Shown in pieces: positions 6,067 through 9,425 of a DNA stretch of 9,425 nt. The stretch's first letter is position 1. The number at the start of each line of letters is the position of its first letter. The DNA is taken from the NCBI GenBank assembly GCA_019234175.1, contig JAFALP010000405.1:1-9425 (forward strand), written 5' to 3'. The DNA comes from Actinomycetota bacterium. Its GTDB lineage: Bacteria > Actinomycetota > Thermoleophilia > Gaiellales > Gaiellaceae. The translations under genes were made by a program, and so were the position numbers. Below the pieces are notes generated by a model. It did not search any database. It worked only from the letters and a program-made list of their open reading frames with translations, and was not told the DNA's origin.

Positions 6067-7374
6067 ATGGCTGCGGCGCCATGGGACCCCGTCCGGGTCG
6101 ACACCTGGGATCGTCCATCCTCCTCGCGGTGGATCGACAGGTGGCTGGCTGCCTGCGAGGACCTCGCCGAGCTCCAGCGCTCCAATCCGATGACCGACGC
6201 AGTCATCGACGAGATCGAGGGCAGGCGGATCCGCATCGGCGACCGGTGGCTCGTCGACTTCGCGTCCTGCAACTATCTCGGCTTCGATCTCGAGCGGTCG
6301 ATCATGAACCGCGTCCCCGAGTACCTGGAGAAGTGGGGGACGCACCCGAGCTGGTCGCGGCTCCTCGGCAGCCCGGTGCTCTACGAGCAGATCGAGCGGC
6401 GGCTGACGAAGCTCCTCGGCTGCGATGACACGCTCGTCTTTCCGACGATCACGCTCATCCATCTGTCCGTGATCCCGGTCCTCGCCGGCGGCGGGACGAT
6501 CTACGTCGACCGGCGCGCGCACAAGACGATCTACGAGGGCTGCCAGGTCGCGTCCCTCCACGGCGCGACGATCAAGAAGTTCGCGCACGAGGACGCCGAC
6601 GACCTGGAGCGCCTGCTGCGCGAGCCGGCCCGCGGTCCACGGCTCATCTGCATCGACGGCGTCAACAGCATGACCGGAAACTGGCCGGACCTCCCGAAGT
6701 TCGCCGAGCTCGCGCGTCGCTTCGACGCGATCCTCTACGTCGACGATGCGCACGGTTTCGGCGTCATCGGCGAGCGCGACCCGCGCGAGCTGAGCCCCTA
6801 CGGCTCGCACGGCAACGGCATCGTCCGCCACGCCGGTGAGGACTACGACCACATCGTCTTCGTCGCCGGCTTGTCGAAGTCGTACTCGTCCCTGGCGGCC
6901 TTCATCGCCTGCCCGCCGGAGCTGAAGCGGCTGCTGAAGACCGCGGCGCCGCCGTACCTCTACTCGGGCCCGTCTCCGACGGCCTCCCTCGCGACGACGA
7001 TCGCGGGCCTCGACCTCAACGACCTTCGCGGCGACCAGATCCGTCGCGGCCTGTGGGAGAAGACCGACATCGTCCTCAAGACGCTGGAGAAGCTCGGCGT
7101 CCACACGCCCAACACCTCCGGCTTCCCCATCGTCGAGATCCCGCTCGCGCGCCACGACGACATCGACGCTGTCGGCAAGTTCCTCTACGAGCAGGGCATC
7201 TACGTCACGCTCGCGGCGTACCCGCTCGTTCCGCGCGACGAGGTCGGCTTCCGCATCCAGGTGACGGCCGCGAACACGCAGGGCGAGATCGAGTACCTCG
7301 CCGACGTGCTCGCGAAGCTCGCGTACCGGTTCGATCTCCAGCCGGCGCGGTCGAGGCAGGTGGTCGCGGCATGA
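6067..7374 (+). CDS. alpha-oxoamine synthase family PLP enzyme (class II aminotransferase fold)
   Basis: The family (BioF, Kbl, HemA, serine palmitoyltransferase, CqsA) joins an amino acid to an acyl-CoA or acyl-ACP with loss of CO2, giving an aminoketone. The 435-residue protein has the fold-type I layout: VDFASCNYLGF near residue 60, WSRLLGSPVLYEQIERRL, the PLP-stacking His152 in DRRAHKTIYEG, VDDAHGFG with Asp226 (pyridine nitrogen) and His229, and the Schiff-base Lys271 in GLSKSYSS. Several segments differ from textbook members: the SG-aromatic-xAN motif is FPTITLIH at 125-132, and AHKTIYEG is closer to CqsA than to BioF. I therefore give no gene symbol; substrate and product are unknown. 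No biotin genes or acyl carrier protein are nearby. The ATG at 6067 has no Shine-Dalgarno; Met42 (6190) is an alternative but would discard a plausible N-terminal helix. Its stop overlaps the ATG of the sensor gene. Confidence 0.87.
   Translation: MAAAPWDPVRVDTWDRPSSSRWIDRWLAACEDLAELQRSNPMTDAVIDEIEGRRIRIGDRWLVDFASCNYLGFDLERSIMNRVPEYLEKWGTHPSWSRLLGSPVLYEQIERRLTKLLGCDDTLVFPTITLIHLSVIPVLAGGGTIYVDRRAHKTIYEGCQVASLHGATIKKFAHEDADDLERLLREPARGPRLICIDGVNSMTGNWPDLPKFAELARRFDAILYVDDAHGFGVIGERDPRELSPYGSHGNGIVRHAGEDYDHIVFVAGLSKSYSSLAAFIACPPELKRLLKTAAPPYLYSGPSPTASLATTIAGLDLNDLRGDQIRRGLWEKTDIVLKTLEKLGVHTPNTSGFPIVEIPLARHDDIDAVGKFLYEQGIYVTLAAYPLVPRDEVGFRIQVTAANTQGEIEYLADVLAKLAYRFDLQPARSRQVVAA
7358..7363 (+). 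promoter_or_regulatory. ribosome binding site for the membrane GGDEF gene
   Basis: AGGTGG, part of the purine-rich run AGGCAGGTGG at 7354-7363, ends seven bases before the ATG at 7371. It lies within the last codons of the oxoamine synthase gene and supports the overlapping ATGA start, so the sensor is probably translated from the same message. Confidence 0.5.
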
Positions 7375-9425
7375 GCCCGGCCGCGCTCACCCACCCGCAG
7401 CGAAGGACCGTCTGGGCCTGGTACCTCGGCGCGATGGCCGTGCTGACCGTCGCGTACGTCTTCGGCCCGTGGGTCAAGGGCAACGCAGCGCTCATCAACT
7501 TCATCGGGTTCACGTCGCCGGTGGCGATCGGCATCGGCATGTGGATCAACAAGCCGCGCGCGCGCCTCGCATGGCTCCTGCTGCTTTTCGGTCAGGCCTT
7601 GTATTTCGCCGGGGACTTCTACACGTACAGCTACCCGCAGCTGCTCGGCGGTCAGGTGGGCTTCCCGTCCGCGGGCGACGCCGTCTACCTGAGTGTCTAC
7701 CCGGTGCTCGTCGCCGGCCTGCTCCTCCTGCTGCGGCGGAGGAACCCGTTCCCCGATCGCGCAGCGGGGATCGATGCACTCATCCTGACGCTCGGCTTCT
7801 CGCTTCTCTCGTTCACGTTCCTGATCTCGCCGAACGTCCACGCGTCGGGCCTCTCGTTCCTCGCGAAAGCCGTCTCGGCGGCATACCCGTTCGGCGACGT
7901 GCTCGTGCTCGCGGTCGTGATTCGCCTCGCCGTCGACGCCGGCAAGCGCGCGCCGGCGTTCTATCTGCTGGCGAGCAGCATCGTCGCCCTCCTCGTCACG
8001 GACTGCGCCTACAACTACGCGCTCCTCAAGAACGCGTACCACCACCAGCTCGTCTTCGACGTCGGCTGGATCGCGTATCTCGTGCTCTGGGGCACGGCGG
8101 CCCTCCACCCGTCGATGCGGACGCTCGAGGAGCCGGCGCTCGACTCGCGCACGCGGCTGACGCGCTCTCGCCTCGTCCTCCTCGCCATCGCGTGCCTGAT
8201 CGCGCCCGGGATCCGCTTCGCCGACAATCTCCACAACGTCGATCACATGATCGTTCTCGGATGTTCGGCGATCCTGTTCCTGCTCGTGGTGGCCCGGATG
8301 GCAGGCCTCGTTCGGCAGGAGGAGCGCGCGACCGACCGCGAGTTCGCACTGCGGCGCGCGGGCGCGAAGCTCGTCGCCGCATCCGCCGGCCAGGAGCGGA
8401 TCACCGCGGCGGTGATTGCGGCGGCGCACGAAGTGGTCGGCGCCGACGCAACCGTCCGCGTCGTCCTCTCCACCCCCGACGATCCGCTCGCGCTCACGGC
8501 GTCGAGCGCCTCCGAGCCGCCCTGGCCGGTCCCGGCCGACGTCGGCAGCCAGATGATCGAGGCGATGAGCGGCGAGGAGCTCGTCACCGTCGCCCCGGTG
8601 CCTGCCGCGGTGCGGAGCGCCCTGCGTCTGGACGACGCGGAGGCGGCCGTCCTCCTTCGCCTGTCCGCGCGCACCGAGCTTCGCGGCGTCCTCGTCGTCG
8701 CTACCACCGACGAGCTGAGCCGCGACACGCAGTCGTCGCTCGGCTCGGTCGCCGCGCAGGTCTCGCTCGCGCTCGACGCAGCCTCGCTCGCCGACGACCT
8801 GCATCGCCGCAAGAGCGAAGCGCGGTTCCGCTCGCTCGTGGCGCACTCGAGCGACCTCATCACCGTGCTCGACGCCGACGGCGTCGTGACGTACCAGAGC
8901 CCGTCCGTCGAGCGCATCCTCGGCTACCGCCCGTCGGAGATCGAAGGGGCGAAGTTCGACCGGCTGCTCGCCGCTCCCGACCGGCCGCGGCTCGCGCAGG
9001 TCCTCGAGCACGACGGACTGCGGAGCCGTGACGCGCACTCGATGGAGTGCACGATCAAGCACGCCGACGGCCGCTGGCTCCAGCTCGAGGTCAGGCATAC
9101 GCACCTCCTGCACGACGAGACCGTCCGCGGGATCGTCCTCAACTCACGCGACGTGAGCGAGCGGCGCGCATTCGAGGACCAGCTCGCGCACCAGGCCTTC
9201 CACGACCCCGTCACCGGCCTCGCCAACCGCGCGCTCTTCGTCGACCGCGTGCAGCAGAGCCTGCACCGCGCGAAGCGCGACGGGGAGCTCATCGGCGTGA
9301 TGTTCATCGACCTGGACGACTTCAAGACCGTCAACGACTCGCTCGGTCACCCCGCCGGCGACGAGCTGCTCATCAGGATCAGCGAGCGACTGTGCGCGTG
9401 CGTCCGCACCGGCGACACGGTCGCG
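7371..9425 (+). CDS. membrane sensor with GAF, PAS and GGDEF domains (3' partial)
   Basis: 685 codons are present and the frame runs off the window. About ten hydrophobic segments come first (roughly residues 15-33, 42-59, 65-83, 103-121, 132-152, 173-188, 197-216, 228-246, 267-283, 291-311). I do not recognise this as MASE1, MHYT or 7TMR-DISM. A degenerate GAF-like domain follows (about 331-475), then a PAS domain with its C-terminal cap (about 484-600, from RFRSLVAHSSDLITVLDADG to SRDVSERRAFEDQL). The GGDEF domain begins at HDPVTGLANR (611-620) and has FIDLDDFKTVNDSLGH (645-660) and AGDELL, as in diguanylate cyclases. The catalytic GG(D/E)EF loop lies just past the edge, so cyclase activity and any EAL phosphodiesterase domain cannot be judged. 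The likely role is sensing a membrane or cytosolic signal to change cyclic-di-GMP. The ATG at 7371 overlaps the preceding stop (ATGA). Confidence 0.9.
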   Translation, partial: MSPAALTHPQRRTVWAWYLGAMAVLTVAYVFGPWVKGNAALINFIGFTSPVAIGIGMWINKPRARLAWLLLLFGQALYFAGDFYTYSYPQLLGGQVGFPSAGDAVYLSVYPVLVAGLLLLLRRRNPFPDRAAGIDALILTLGFSLLSFTFLISPNVHASGLSFLAKAVSAAYPFGDVLVLAVVIRLAVDAGKRAPAFYLLASSIVALLVTDCAYNYALLKNAYHHQLVFDVGWIAYLVLWGTAALHPSMRTLEEPALDSRTRLTRSRLVLLAIACLIAPGIRFADNLHNVDHMIVLGCSAILFLLVVARMAGLVRQEERATDREFALRRAGAKLVAASAGQERITAAVIAAAHEVVGADATVRVVLSTPDDPLALTASSASEPPWPVPADVGSQMIEAMSGEELVTVAPVPAAVRSALRLDDAEAAVLLRLSARTELRGVLVVATTDELSRDTQSSLGSVAAQVSLALDAASLADDLHRRKSEARFRSLVAHSSDLITVLDADGVVTYQSPSVERILGYRPSEIEGAKFDRLLAAPDRPRLAQVLEHDGLRSRDAHSMECTIKHADGRWLQLEVRHTHLLHDETVRGIVLNSRDVSERRAFEDQLAHQAFHDPVTGLANRALFVDRVQQSLHRAKRDGELIGVMFIDLDDFKTVNDSLGHPAGDELLIRISERLCACVRTGDTVA

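Noticed and set aside
6067..7374. BioF (biotin synthesis) or Kbl (threonine degradation)
   Set aside because: No bioA, bioB, bioD or tdh gene is nearby and the substrate-pocket motifs differ; kept as an unassigned family member.
7469..9031. 520-codon plus-strand open frame in another reading frame
   Set aside because: Arg/Pro/Ala-rich out-of-frame shadow of the membrane GGDEF gene starting at 7371.
7200..9113. 637-codon open frame on the minus strand, longer than many real genes
   Set aside because: Highly charged, Arg/Glu/Asp-rich and motif-free; the plus-strand frame beneath it gives membrane, GAF, PAS and GGDEF segments in a sensible order.

Overview
The window is very GC-rich and almost fully coding on the plus strand, with short or overlapping gene junctions and many GTG starts. 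Together with a four-cysteine L28 protein and an rpmB-asp23-fakA-recG gene order, this suggests an actinomycetote, perhaps a Thermoleophilia-like lineage. That placement is inference; no rRNA or other phylogenetic marker was examined.

Positions 2-3943 hold a housekeeping block: the end of ribH (riboflavin synthesis), rpmB (ribosomal protein L28), an Asp23/Gls24 protein, a FakA-type fatty acid kinase (DAK2 domain), a stand-alone CheY-like receiver, and a DegV/FakB fatty-acid-binding protein. The last four are tightly packed: asp23 and fakA share 4 bp, fakA is 9 bp from the receiver gene, and the receiver overlaps degV by 10 bp. FakB presents a bound fatty acid to FakA, which makes acyl-phosphate for lipid synthesis, so a kinase and its carrier are encoded together with a phospho-receiver between them. 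recG (branched-DNA helicase) follows at 3984-6032. rpmB, asp23, fakA and recG recall the Bacillus rpmB-yloU-yloV-...-recG arrangement.

Positions 6067-9425 look like a different, accessory module. An alpha-oxoamine synthase-family PLP enzyme overlaps by ATGA a large membrane sensor with about ten membrane segments, then GAF, PAS and the start of a GGDEF domain, cut by the window edge. The pair resembles in outline a signal synthase next to a membrane receptor (compare CqsA/CqsS), but the product and ligand are unknown. The junction after recG is less GC-rich, carries a small inverted repeat, and RecG has an unusual C-terminal tail, so it may be an insertion point.

No tRNA, rRNA, CRISPR array, insertion sequence or phage gene was seen. 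No gap between genes exceeds 40 bases.
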